A DNA stretch of 64,000 bases from Streptomyces sp. cg36 (GTDB lineage: Bacteria; Actinomycetota; Actinomycetes; Streptomycetales; Streptomycetaceae): contig NZ_CP163520.1 in NCBI RefSeq assembly GCF_041080675.1, forward strand, positions 1,860,001 through 1,924,000. Direction: 5' to 3'. Both the position numbers and the translations under genes were made by a program. Positions 36,601-45,369 of the stretch are shown in pieces. Under the pieces are notes generated by a model. That model saw only the letters and a list, made by a program, of their open reading frames with translations. It was not told the DNA's origin and searched no databases. Numbering within the stretch: the stretch's first letter is position 1; every line of letters begins with the position of its first letter.

Positions 36601-37518
36601 ACCGCCTCGCCCGAGTTCTCCGGCTCGTACGGCAGCGTCATCCACGAGATGACCGAGGCCCGCGACGTGCGCATGGGGATGTACGGCCACTCCAACCAGG
36701 TCGCCCACCACGTCACGTACATGTACAACGCGGCCGGGCAGCCCTGGAAGGCCCAGGCGAAGGTCCGCGAGGTGATGAACCGCCTCTACACCGGCAGCGC
36801 GATCGGCCAGGGCTACCACGGCGACGAGGACAACGGCGAGCAGTCGGCCTGGTACCTGTTCTCGGCGCTCGGCTTCTATCCGCTGGTGATGGGCAGCGGT
36901 GAGTACGCGATCGGCTCGCCGCTGTTCACCAAGGCGACCGTCCATCTGGAGAACGGCCGCGACCTGGTGGTCAAGGCCCCCGCCAACAGCGCCCGCAACG
37001 TGTACGTCCAGTCCCTGAAGGTGAACGGCAAGGCGTGGAACTCCACCGCGCTGCCGCACTCCCTGCTGGCGCGCGGCGGCACGCTGGACTTCACGATGGG
37101 GCCGCGTCCGTCGGCCTGGGGCAGCGGGAAGGACGCGGCGCCGGTCTCCCTCACCCAGGACGACAAGGTGCCCACTCCGCCCGCCGACGCGATCACCGGC
37201 GCCGGGCCGCTCTTCGACAACACCTCCTCGACGGCGGCCTCCTTCGACTCCGCCGAGCTGCCGCTGGCGTCCGCCACGCGCGCGGCGCAGTACACCCTGA
37301 CCTCGTCCGACCGCACGAAGGCGCCCACCGGCTGGGTGCTGCAAGGCTCTTCGGACGGAACGAAGTGGGTGGATCTGGACAAACGGTCCGGTGAGTCCTT
37401 CGCGTGGGACAAGCAGACCCGGGTGTTCTCGGTGGCGCGGCCGGGCTCGTACGGGCACTACCGACTGGTGTCCACGAGCGGCACGGCGACGCTGGCCGAG
37501 GTGGAGCTGCTGCGGTGA
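33670..37518 (+). CDS. Secreted GH92 alpha-1,2-mannosidase with carbohydrate-binding-like domains
   Basis: A 1282-residue exoenzyme from ATG 33670 (GGAAAGG six bases upstream), with a basic, hydrophobic signal peptide ending near 'WAASAQPAAA'. Residues about 88-222 are an F5/8-type C (discoidin-like) domain ('ENLVDGQPSTKWLAF'). About 230-395 is a galactose-binding-like domain, and about 400-1160 the GH92 domain. The hallmark 'HGDEDNGEQSAWYLFSALG' near 1050-1068 carries the calcium and acid residues. A second F5/8-C-like domain ends the protein. By family it removes alpha-mannose from N-glycans or fungal mannan with calcium. It is divergent from ngcE, so glycan trimming and amino-sugar uptake share this region. 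Confidence 0.9.
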   Translation: MLPRSRHRRRPAALAAASCLLVLTAQWAASAQPAAARSGSGGQEFRTSFETGQPQPDWRSTVETGPDGGKRSAGVDGGFASGIPGSVTDRVTAVRASAENDGSGEVKENLVDGQPSTKWLAFAPTAWLEFDLDSPVKVVTYALTSANDAAPRDPRDWTLKGSADGTTWTTLDTRSGETFASRFQTKSYDFANSTAYAHYRLEITRNSGADITQLADVQFSDGDTDKPVPPDMLTLTDRGPGGSPTAKANAGFTGKRALRYAGTHKADGRAYSYNKIFDVNTRISRDTVLDYKIFPSMPETDLNYPATHVSVDLAFTDGTYLSDLGAVDSHGGALTPSGQGAAKTLYVNQWNQVTSRIGRVAAGRTVDRILVAYDSPKGPAKFQGWLDDLSIAPQKPAQRLAHLSDYALTTRGTNSSGSFSRGNAFPATAVPNGFNFWTPVTNAASQDWLYDYARRNNADNLPTLQAFSASHEPSPWMGDRQTFQLMPSAAAGTPDAARSARALPFRHENETAKPYYYGVTFENGLKAEMAPTDHAATMRFTYPGDDASLLLDNVNNNGGLTLDPATSSFTGYSDVKSGLSEGATRLFVYGVLDAPVTASGRLPGGGGADVTGYLRLKPGKDRTVTLRLATSLISVDQAKANLAAEIPAGTSFEHVQRQAQRAWDRILGRVEVEGADQDQLTTLYSSLYRLYLYPNSGFEKVGSTYKYASPFSPGTGEDTPTRTGAKIVDGKVYVNNGFWDTYRTTWPAYSLLTPARAGEMVDGFVQQYKDGGWISRWSSPGYADLMTGTSSDVAFADAYVKGVRFDGEAAYEAALKNATVAPPSAGVGRKGMDSSPFLGYTPTSTNEGLSWSLEGYLNDYGLAKMGQALYAKTHKSRYKEESEYFLGRARNYVKLFDPTASGAGAGAPGFFQGRDAKGTPRVPGASYDPRVWGYDYTETNGWGYAFTAPQDSRGLANLYGGRAGLARKLDTFFTTPETASPEFSGSYGSVIHEMTEARDVRMGMYGHSNQVAHHVTYMYNAAGQPWKAQAKVREVMNRLYTGSAIGQGYHGDEDNGEQSAWYLFSALGFYPLVMGSGEYAIGSPLFTKATVHLENGRDLVVKAPANSARNVYVQSLKVNGKAWNSTALPHSLLARGGTLDFTMGPRPSAWGSGKDAAPVSLTQDDKVPTPPADAITGAGPLFDNTSSTAASFDSAELPLASATRAAQYTLTSSDRTKAPTGWVLQGSSDGTKWVDLDKRSGESFAWDKQTRVFSVARPGSYGHYRLVSTSGTATLAEVELLR

Positions 37519-37572
37519 GCGCCCCGACGGCCCGCCCGCGGTGCCGAGTTGGCTGCTTTTACCTCAAGCCGA

Positions 37573-37645
37573 TTGACATGTAAAGGAGTCATGGCAAGAT
37601 TCCGGTGAAACCCGTGGCGCGTCTCGTCTGCTGAGGCGCGCCACG
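37573..37645 (+). promoter_or_regulatory. Promoter and leader stem-loop of VCBS-type gene 1
   Basis: -35 TTGACA (37573-37578), 16-bp spacer, -10 CAAGAT (37595-37600). The leader contains a 13-bp stem at 37613-37625 / 37633-37645 (one G-U pair) with a 7-nt loop. The same layout recurs before the paralogous genes. Confidence 0.7.
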
Positions 37646-37679
37646 CCGCATCTGAGCCTCATGGATCATGGAGAACTAC

Positions 37680-38615
37680 GTGGCCAAGACTCTGGCCAAG
37701 ATTCCCGGCCGCGAGCGGGGACGGATAGCCGCCCGCCTCGCCGCCGCCGCGTTGGCCGCGGCCGTCGTCGGCACCGGCTCCCCGGCCGTCGCCGCGAACA
37801 CCTCGCCGAAGCCGTACCCGGCCGCGGCGCCCTCGCCGTTCGCCCGGGTCAGCGGCGTGGCGAACGCCCCGAGCGGTGACGCCCCCCAGTTCGACCTGTT
37901 CGCCGCCGACCGCGCCAACACGCTGTACGGCTACATCCGCGACGGCGGCGGCGCGCTCAGCCCGCGCGCCCGGGTGGACACCGGCTGGGACGCCATCAAG
38001 ACCGCGGCCCAGGTCGACCACGACGCCGACGGGTACGCCGACGGCTGGTGGGAGTGGGACAAGAACGGCACGATGTACTACGCCCCCGACGACTCCGACA
38101 AGCCGGTGAACGTGGGCGGCGGCTGGAACACGTACAACCTGCTGCTCTCCCCCGGCAACCTCGGCGGCGCCGAGGCGGGCGACCTGCTGGCCCGGGACGC
38201 GGGCGGCAACCTGTACCTCTACCTCGGCTACGGCAACGGCAAGGTGGCCGCCCGCTACAAGGTTGGCGGCGGCTGGAACGCCTACACCCTGATCGCGGGC
38301 AACGGCGACCTGACCGGCGACGGCAAGAACGACATCGTCGCCCGCGACGCCTCCGGCACCCTGTGGCTCTACAAGGGCACCGGCAACTACAAGGCGCCGT
38401 TCGAGGGCCGCGTCAGGATCGGCAACGGCTGGAACACGTACAACGCGCTGTTCTCCATCGGCGACGTCGACCTGGACGGCAGGACCGACCTGCTGGCCCG
38501 GGACGCGGGCGGCGGGCTGTGGCGGTACTCGGGCACCGGCAACGCGGTGACGCCGTTCGCCACGCGCAAGAACATCGGATCGAGCGGCTGGAACACCTAC
38601 CGGCTGTTCTTCTGA
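37680..38615 (+). CDS. Secreted VCBS/FG-GAP-type repeat protein 1
   Basis: A 311-residue exported protein. I chose GTG 37680, because GGAGA lies 7-8 bases before a GTG-GCC that is conserved in all four paralogues, while the upstream ATG is lost in paralogue 4. The signal peptide ends near 'SPAVAAN'. The mature part has three repeats of about 52 residues beginning 'VGGGWNTYNLL', each with a calcium-loop-like segment such as 'GDLTGDGKNDIVARD' and a strand 'GTLWLYKGTGNYK'. It ends in 'GWNTYRLFF'. The repeat is like the FG-GAP/VCBS domain often attached to secreted Streptomyces enzymes, but here it stands alone. No catalytic domain is seen, so a binding role is more likely. Confidence 0.82.
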   Translation: MAKTLAKIPGRERGRIAARLAAAALAAAVVGTGSPAVAANTSPKPYPAAAPSPFARVSGVANAPSGDAPQFDLFAADRANTLYGYIRDGGGALSPRARVDTGWDAIKTAAQVDHDADGYADGWWEWDKNGTMYYAPDDSDKPVNVGGGWNTYNLLLSPGNLGGAEAGDLLARDAGGNLYLYLGYGNGKVAARYKVGGGWNAYTLIAGNGDLTGDGKNDIVARDASGTLWLYKGTGNYKAPFEGRVRIGNGWNTYNALFSIGDVDLDGRTDLLARDAGGGLWRYSGTGNAVTPFATRKNIGSSGWNTYRLFF

Positions 38616-38652
38616 CCCTCCCGCGAACGCGGAGCCGTTCGCTCCGGTGCCA

Positions 38653-38681
38653 GGGCCGCACTCCCGCCGGGGGTGCGGCCC
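38653..38681 (+). terminator. Terminator of VCBS-type gene 1
   Basis: A 13-bp stem GGGCCGCACTCCC / GGGGGTGCGGCCC with a 3-nt loop, one G-T pair, 38 bases after the stop. Confidence 0.8.
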
Positions 38682-38735
38682 TTCCCGTTGGCGAATCGCG
38701 GGCTCGCGGACTTTTCTGATCCGCACTCAAACAGG

Positions 38736-38825
38736 TTGACAGGTAAAGGAGTTGTGTAAGGATCTCGTTGATCGCGTGGCGCGCCCGTACGCACGGTCGA
38801 CGTGCGGCCCCGGTGCCGCGTCACG
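38736..38825 (+). promoter_or_regulatory. Promoter and extended leader stem-loop of VCBS-type gene 2
   Basis: -35 TTGACA (38736-38741), 16-bp spacer, -10 AAGGAT (38758-38763). The leader has outer arms 38775-38784 / 38816-38825 and an inner perfect hairpin CGCACG / CGTGCG (38790-38806). It is an enlarged form of the stem-loop in the sister genes. Confidence 0.65.
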
Positions 38826-38851
38826 GCTCGTCGCAACCAATGGAGAGATAC

Positions 38852-39817
38852 GTGGCCAAGACTTCTCGCCGTACGCCTGGGCGGACAGCCTCCCGTCTCG
38901 CTGCCACGGCGGTCGCCGCCGCCCTCGTCGGCACCGGCGCCTCCGCCTTCGCCGCCGACAACCCGGCCGCGCCGTCCGCCAAGGCGTCGGTGAAGGCCGC
39001 CGCCGCGAAGGCGTCCGCGCACCGCGCCGCCGCGCACGGCCGCACGGGCGTCACCAAGGAGGAGGGCGACCCCAACGGCGCCTACCCGGTCTTCCCGCTG
39101 ATCGGCGTGGACCGCAGCGGCAACAGCTTCGCCTACCTGCCGGACTTCGAGGGCGGCCTCTCGCCCCGGATGCAGCTCGACGAGGGTCTCGGCGGTCTGA
39201 AGAACGCCGCCCAGGTGGACCACGACGCCGACGGCGTCCCGGACGGCACCTGGAAGTGGGACAACAAGGGCACGCTGACGTACGAGCCCTACGACGAGAT
39301 CGCCACCACGACGGTCGGCGGTGGCTGGAACATCTACAACACGCTGCTCTCCCCGGGCAACCTGGGCGGCGCGGGCGCCGGCGACCTGCTGGGCCGCGAC
39401 GCCTCGGGCAACCTGTACCTGTACCTGGGGTACGGCAACGGCAAGCTGACCTCGCGCTACCTGGTCGGCGGCGGCTGGGGCCAGTACACCCAGCTCGCGG
39501 GCAACGGCGACCTGACCGGCGACGGCAAGCCCGACATCGTGGCGCGCGGCAGCGACGGCACCCTGTGGCTCTACAAGGGCACCGGCAACTACAAGGCGCC
39601 CTTCGAGGCCCGCACCAAGATCGGTGGCGGCTGGAACACCTACAACGCCCTGGTCTCCTCGGGCGACGTGGACCTGGACGGCAAGACCGACCTGCTGGCG
39701 CGCGACGGCGCGGGCGCGCTGTGGCTGTACAAGGGCACCGGCAACGCCGCGGCCCCGTACCAGCCCCGGGTGAAGGTCGGCACGAGCGGCTGGAACACCT
39801 ACCGGCTGCTGTACTGA
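38852..39817 (+). CDS. Secreted VCBS/FG-GAP-type repeat protein 2
   Basis: A 321-residue paralogue of the preceding gene, starting at the conserved GTG-GCC (38852). The signal peptide ends near 'ASAFAAD'. An Ala/Lys-rich spacer ('SAKASVKAAAAKASAHRAAA') precedes the repeats and is the main difference from its sisters. The repeats keep 'VGGGWNIYNTLLSPGNLGGAGAG', 'GDLTGDGKPDIVARG' and 'GDVDLDGKTDLLARD', and the end is 'GWNTYRLLY'. DNA in the repeats is nearly identical to paralogues 3 and 4 over long stretches, pointing to recent duplication or gene conversion. Confidence 0.82.
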   Translation: MAKTSRRTPGRTASRLAATAVAAALVGTGASAFAADNPAAPSAKASVKAAAAKASAHRAAAHGRTGVTKEEGDPNGAYPVFPLIGVDRSGNSFAYLPDFEGGLSPRMQLDEGLGGLKNAAQVDHDADGVPDGTWKWDNKGTLTYEPYDEIATTTVGGGWNIYNTLLSPGNLGGAGAGDLLGRDASGNLYLYLGYGNGKLTSRYLVGGGWGQYTQLAGNGDLTGDGKPDIVARGSDGTLWLYKGTGNYKAPFEARTKIGGGWNTYNALVSSGDVDLDGKTDLLARDGAGALWLYKGTGNAAAPYQPRVKVGTSGWNTYRLLY

Positions 39818-39844
39818 TCCCCGCCGTACCGCGTTAAAACCGGA

Positions 39845-39880
39845 GGGCCGCATTCCATCGACTGGACATGCGGCCCTTTT
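39845..39880 (+). terminator. Terminator of VCBS-type gene 2
   Basis: A 9-bp stem GGGCCGCAT / ATGCGGCCC with a further inner pairing TCCA / TGGA, followed by TTTT. Confidence 0.8.
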
Positions 39881-39957
39881 GGGCGTTTTCGGGATACGCC
39901 GGGTGAACAACGGGCGAGAAAGAGCTGTTGTCTTGATCGCCTTTGTCGCCAAGCGGG

Positions 39958-40029
39958 TTGACAGGTAAAGGAGTCGTGAAACGATTCCGCTGAACTCGTG
40001 ACACGGCTCGACACCTGAGCCGCATCACG
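39958..40029 (+). promoter_or_regulatory. Promoter and leader stem-loop of VCBS-type gene 3
   Basis: -35 TTGACA (39958-39963), 16-bp spacer, -10 AACGAT (39980-39985). The leader stem is 39997-40009 / 40017-40029 (11 of 13 pairs) with a 7-nt loop, the same dimensions as in gene 1 but a different sequence. Confidence 0.7.
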
Positions 40030-40056
40030 TCTCAATCGCGACCAATGGAGACATAC

Positions 40057-40989
40057 GTGGCCAAGATCTCTGGCCGTAAGCGTGGGCGGATAGCTACCCG
40101 TCTCGCTGCCGCGGCGGTTACCGCCGCCCTCGTCGGCACCGGCGCCTCCGCCTTCGCCGCCGACAACCCCTCGGCGAAGCCGTTCAAGGCCCCGGCGGCC
40201 AAGCCGGCCAAGGGCGCGCTGTCCAAGGCCCAGGCGTCGAACGTGGGCGACGCGCCGGTGTTCGGCCTGTACGGCATCGACAAGTCCAACACCGTCTGGT
40301 ACTACGCTCCCGACGGCAACGGCGGCCTCGAGTCCCGCACGGGCTTCGACGGCAACACGGGCTGGGCGTTCAAGTGGGTCGGCCAGGTCGACCAGGACTC
40401 CGACAACCTGGCCGACGGCGCCTGGGAAGCCGACTACAACGGCAACCTGTACTACGCGCCGAGCGACGGTTCCAACCCGATCACCATCGGTGGCGGCTGG
40501 AACACGTACAACACCCTGGTCTCCCCCGGCAACCTCGGCGGCGCCGGTGCCGGCGACGTCCTGGGCCGCGACGGTTCGGGCAACCTGTACCTGTACCTGG
40601 GCTACGGCAACGGCAAGATGACCTCCCGCTACCTGGTGGGCGGCGGCTGGGGCCAGTACACCCAGATCACCGGCAACGGCGACCTGACCGGCGACGGCAA
40701 GGCCGACATCGTGGCGCGCGGCAGCGACGGCACGCTGTGGCTCTACAAGGGCACCGGCAACTACAAGGCGCCCTTCGAGGGCCGCACGAAGATCGGTGGT
40801 GGGTGGAACACCTACAACAGCATCTTCGCCGCGGGCGACATCGACATGGACGGCAAGGCCGACCTCATCGGCCGCGACGCCTCGGGCGCGCTGTATCTCT
40901 ACAAGGGCACGGGCAACGCGGCTGCGCCGTTCGCCTCCCGGGTGAAGATCGGCACGAGCGGCTGGAACACCTACCGGCTGTTCTTCTGA
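40057..40989 (+). CDS. Secreted VCBS/FG-GAP-type repeat protein 3
   Basis: A 310-residue paralogue starting at GTG 40057 after GGAGA. The signal peptide is close to identical to that of paralogue 2 ('GTGASAFAADNPS'). The first, non-repeat module ('FGLYGIDKSNTVWYYAPDGNGGLE') is followed by three repeats with 'GDLTGDGKADIVARG' and 'GDIDMDGKADLIGRD'. It ends 'GWNTYRLFF'. It has its own promoter and a perfect 19-bp terminator, so each gene in this tandem set is a separate transcription unit. Confidence 0.82.
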   Translation: MAKISGRKRGRIATRLAAAAVTAALVGTGASAFAADNPSAKPFKAPAAKPAKGALSKAQASNVGDAPVFGLYGIDKSNTVWYYAPDGNGGLESRTGFDGNTGWAFKWVGQVDQDSDNLADGAWEADYNGNLYYAPSDGSNPITIGGGWNTYNTLVSPGNLGGAGAGDVLGRDGSGNLYLYLGYGNGKMTSRYLVGGGWGQYTQITGNGDLTGDGKADIVARGSDGTLWLYKGTGNYKAPFEGRTKIGGGWNTYNSIFAAGDIDMDGKADLIGRDASGALYLYKGTGNAAAPFASRVKIGTSGWNTYRLFF

Positions 40990-41018
40990 TCCGAACGCGC
41001 CGGATCCGATCCGAGCCG

Positions 41019-41061
41019 ACGGAAGGCCGTGTCCACGAACCCCGTGGACACGGCCTTCCGT
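41019..41061 (+). terminator. Terminator of VCBS-type gene 3
   Basis: A perfect 19-bp stem with a 5-nt loop begins 30 bases after the stop codon. Confidence 0.85.
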
Positions 41062-41119
41062 GCGTCCGGGCCGCCCCGAACGGCCGTGACCGTTCCGGCA
41101 CGAAACAGATTGGGACCGG

Positions 41120-41183
41120 TGAAGAAACCATGACAGGATTCCGCTGATCTTGTGACCGGCGTCAACTCCTGAGCCGTGTCACG
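41120..41183 (+). promoter_or_regulatory. Promoter and degenerate leader stem-loop of VCBS-type gene 4
   Basis: The block aligns with the other three promoters through the -10 CAGGAT (41133-41138) and 'tccgctga', but the -35 is poor. The leader arms 41151-41163 / 41171-41183 pair only with bulges around a 7-nt loop. This copy may be more weakly expressed. Confidence 0.5.
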
Positions 41184-41208
41184 CCACAGCAATCAACGGA
41201 GGAAACAC

Positions 41209-42129
41209 GTGGCCATAGTTTCGGGCCGCAAGCGTGGGCGCATCGGCGCGCGTCTCGCCGCCGCGGCGGTGACCGCCGCACTCGTCGCGACCGGCGCGTC
41301 CGCCGTCGCGGCGGAGAACCCCGGCAAGTCGGCCGGTTCCGTCACGGCCAAGCCGAAGAACGGCGCCGCCGCCCCGCGCTCCGGCGCGACCTCGGCGGTC
41401 TCGTACTTCGCGCTGTACGGCGTCGCGCGCGACGGCTTCGTGTACGGCTACCCGGCCGACGGCAACGGCGGCCTGGAGGCGCGCCAGTACAGCGGTTACG
41501 GCTGGGGGAGCACCAAGGACATCGCGCAGACCGACCTCAACGACGACGGTCGCGCGGACGGCTTCTGGGCCCGCGAGAACAACGGCGACCTGCTGTACCA
41601 GCCCTTCGGCGGCTCGTACTTCAAGGTCGGCGGCGGCTGGAACACCTACAACCGCATCTGGGCCGTGGGCAACCTCGGCGGCGCGGGCGCGGGCGACCTG
41701 CTGGCCCGCGACGGCAGCGGCACGCTCTACCTGTACCTGGGCTACGGCAACGGCAACATGACGTCGCGCTACAAGGTCGGCGGCGGCTGGGGCCAGTACA
41801 CCCAGATCGCCGGCAACGGCGACCTGACCGGCGACGGCAAGCCCGACATCGTCGCCCGCGACGGTTCCGGCAACCTGTGGCTCTACAAGGGCACCGGCAA
41901 CTACAAGGCGCCGTTCGAGGGCCGCACCCGCATCGGTGGCGGCTGGAACGCGTACAACACGCTCGTGTCCGTCGGTGACATCACCGGCGACGGCCGCACC
42001 GACCTGCTCGCCCGCGACGGCAACGGCGCCCTGTGGCGCTACTCCGGCAACGGCAACGCCCGGGACCCCTTCGAGTCCAAGGTGAAGATCGGCAACGGCG
42101 GCTGGAACACGTACCGCCTGCTGTTCTGA
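41209..42129 (+). CDS. Secreted VCBS/FG-GAP-type repeat protein 4
   Basis: A 306-residue paralogue from GTG 41209, preceded by a strong GGAGGA. This copy decides the start for the set because it has no upstream ATG next to the ribosome site. The signal peptide ends near 'ASAVAAE'. The first module ('YFALYGVARDGFVYGYPADGNGG') differs most from the others. The repeats keep 'VGGGWNTYNRIWAVGNLGGAGAG', 'GDLTGDGKPDIVARD' and 'GDITGDGRTDLLARD', ending 'GWNTYRLLF'. It converges on acnA across a shared hairpin. Confidence 0.82.
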   Translation: MAIVSGRKRGRIGARLAAAAVTAALVATGASAVAAENPGKSAGSVTAKPKNGAAAPRSGATSAVSYFALYGVARDGFVYGYPADGNGGLEARQYSGYGWGSTKDIAQTDLNDDGRADGFWARENNGDLLYQPFGGSYFKVGGGWNTYNRIWAVGNLGGAGAGDLLARDGSGTLYLYLGYGNGNMTSRYKVGGGWGQYTQIAGNGDLTGDGKPDIVARDGSGNLWLYKGTGNYKAPFEGRTRIGGGWNAYNTLVSVGDITGDGRTDLLARDGNGALWRYSGNGNARDPFESKVKIGNGGWNTYRLLF

Positions 42130-42163
42130 TCCCAGGCTTCCCCCAGGAATCCTGAGCAACGCG

Positions 42164-42199
42164 GAGGGCCGCACCCCGGAATCCCGGAGTGCGGCCCTC
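42164..42199. terminator. Bidirectional terminator between VCBS-type gene 4 and acnA
   Basis: A 16-nt arm pair (42164-42179 / 42184-42199) with one mismatch and a 4-nt loop lies in the 87-bp convergent gap. Confidence 0.8.
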
Positions 42200-42216
42200 T
42201 TCGCTGCCCGTTCCCG

Positions 42217-45031
<2,815 letters not shown>

Positions 45032-45059
45032 GTGGGCGGCCGCGGTGCGCCTCGGCAGA

Positions 45060-45077
45060 TATCTCGATGTCGAGATA
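45060..45077. promoter_or_regulatory. Perfect palindrome TATCTCGA-TG-TCGAGATA
   Basis: An 8-bp inverted repeat with a 2-bp spacer, 129 bases upstream of acnA. It shares the frame ATCTC-N6-GAGAT with the site at 45343-45358, so both probably bind the same dimer. Confidence 0.6.
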
Positions 45078-45342
45078 ACTCTAGTACATGGGCGGCCGGA
45101 GGTCATGCGCGGCCACGCCCCGGGCGCCCGCGCGCCCGCGTGCGGCACCTCCCGGCCACCGGCTCCCGGGTCCCCCGCGGGGCGCCCCCCATGCCCGCGG
45201 ACGCCCCGCGCGGCGCCGTCCGCACGCGCCCGCACCCCGAACGGACCCCTCCGGTTGCGTCCGCACCCCCGTCACCCCAGCCTCGCAACTGACGGTGCTT
45301 CAGATCCGCCTCACCCGGACGGCGCACCCCAGCGAGAAGCTC

Positions 45343-45358
45343 ATCTCATATCTGAGAT
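45343..45358. promoter_or_regulatory. ATCTC-N6-GAGAT operator at the HTH-MurA start
   Basis: ATCTCATATCTGAGAT ends 11 bases before the ATG of the HTH-MurA gene. Placement at the start of a gene with an XRE-type HTH suggests autoregulation, and sharing with the site at 45060-45077 suggests joint control with acnA. Confidence 0.6.
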
Positions 45359-45369
45359 AACCTGTCGCC

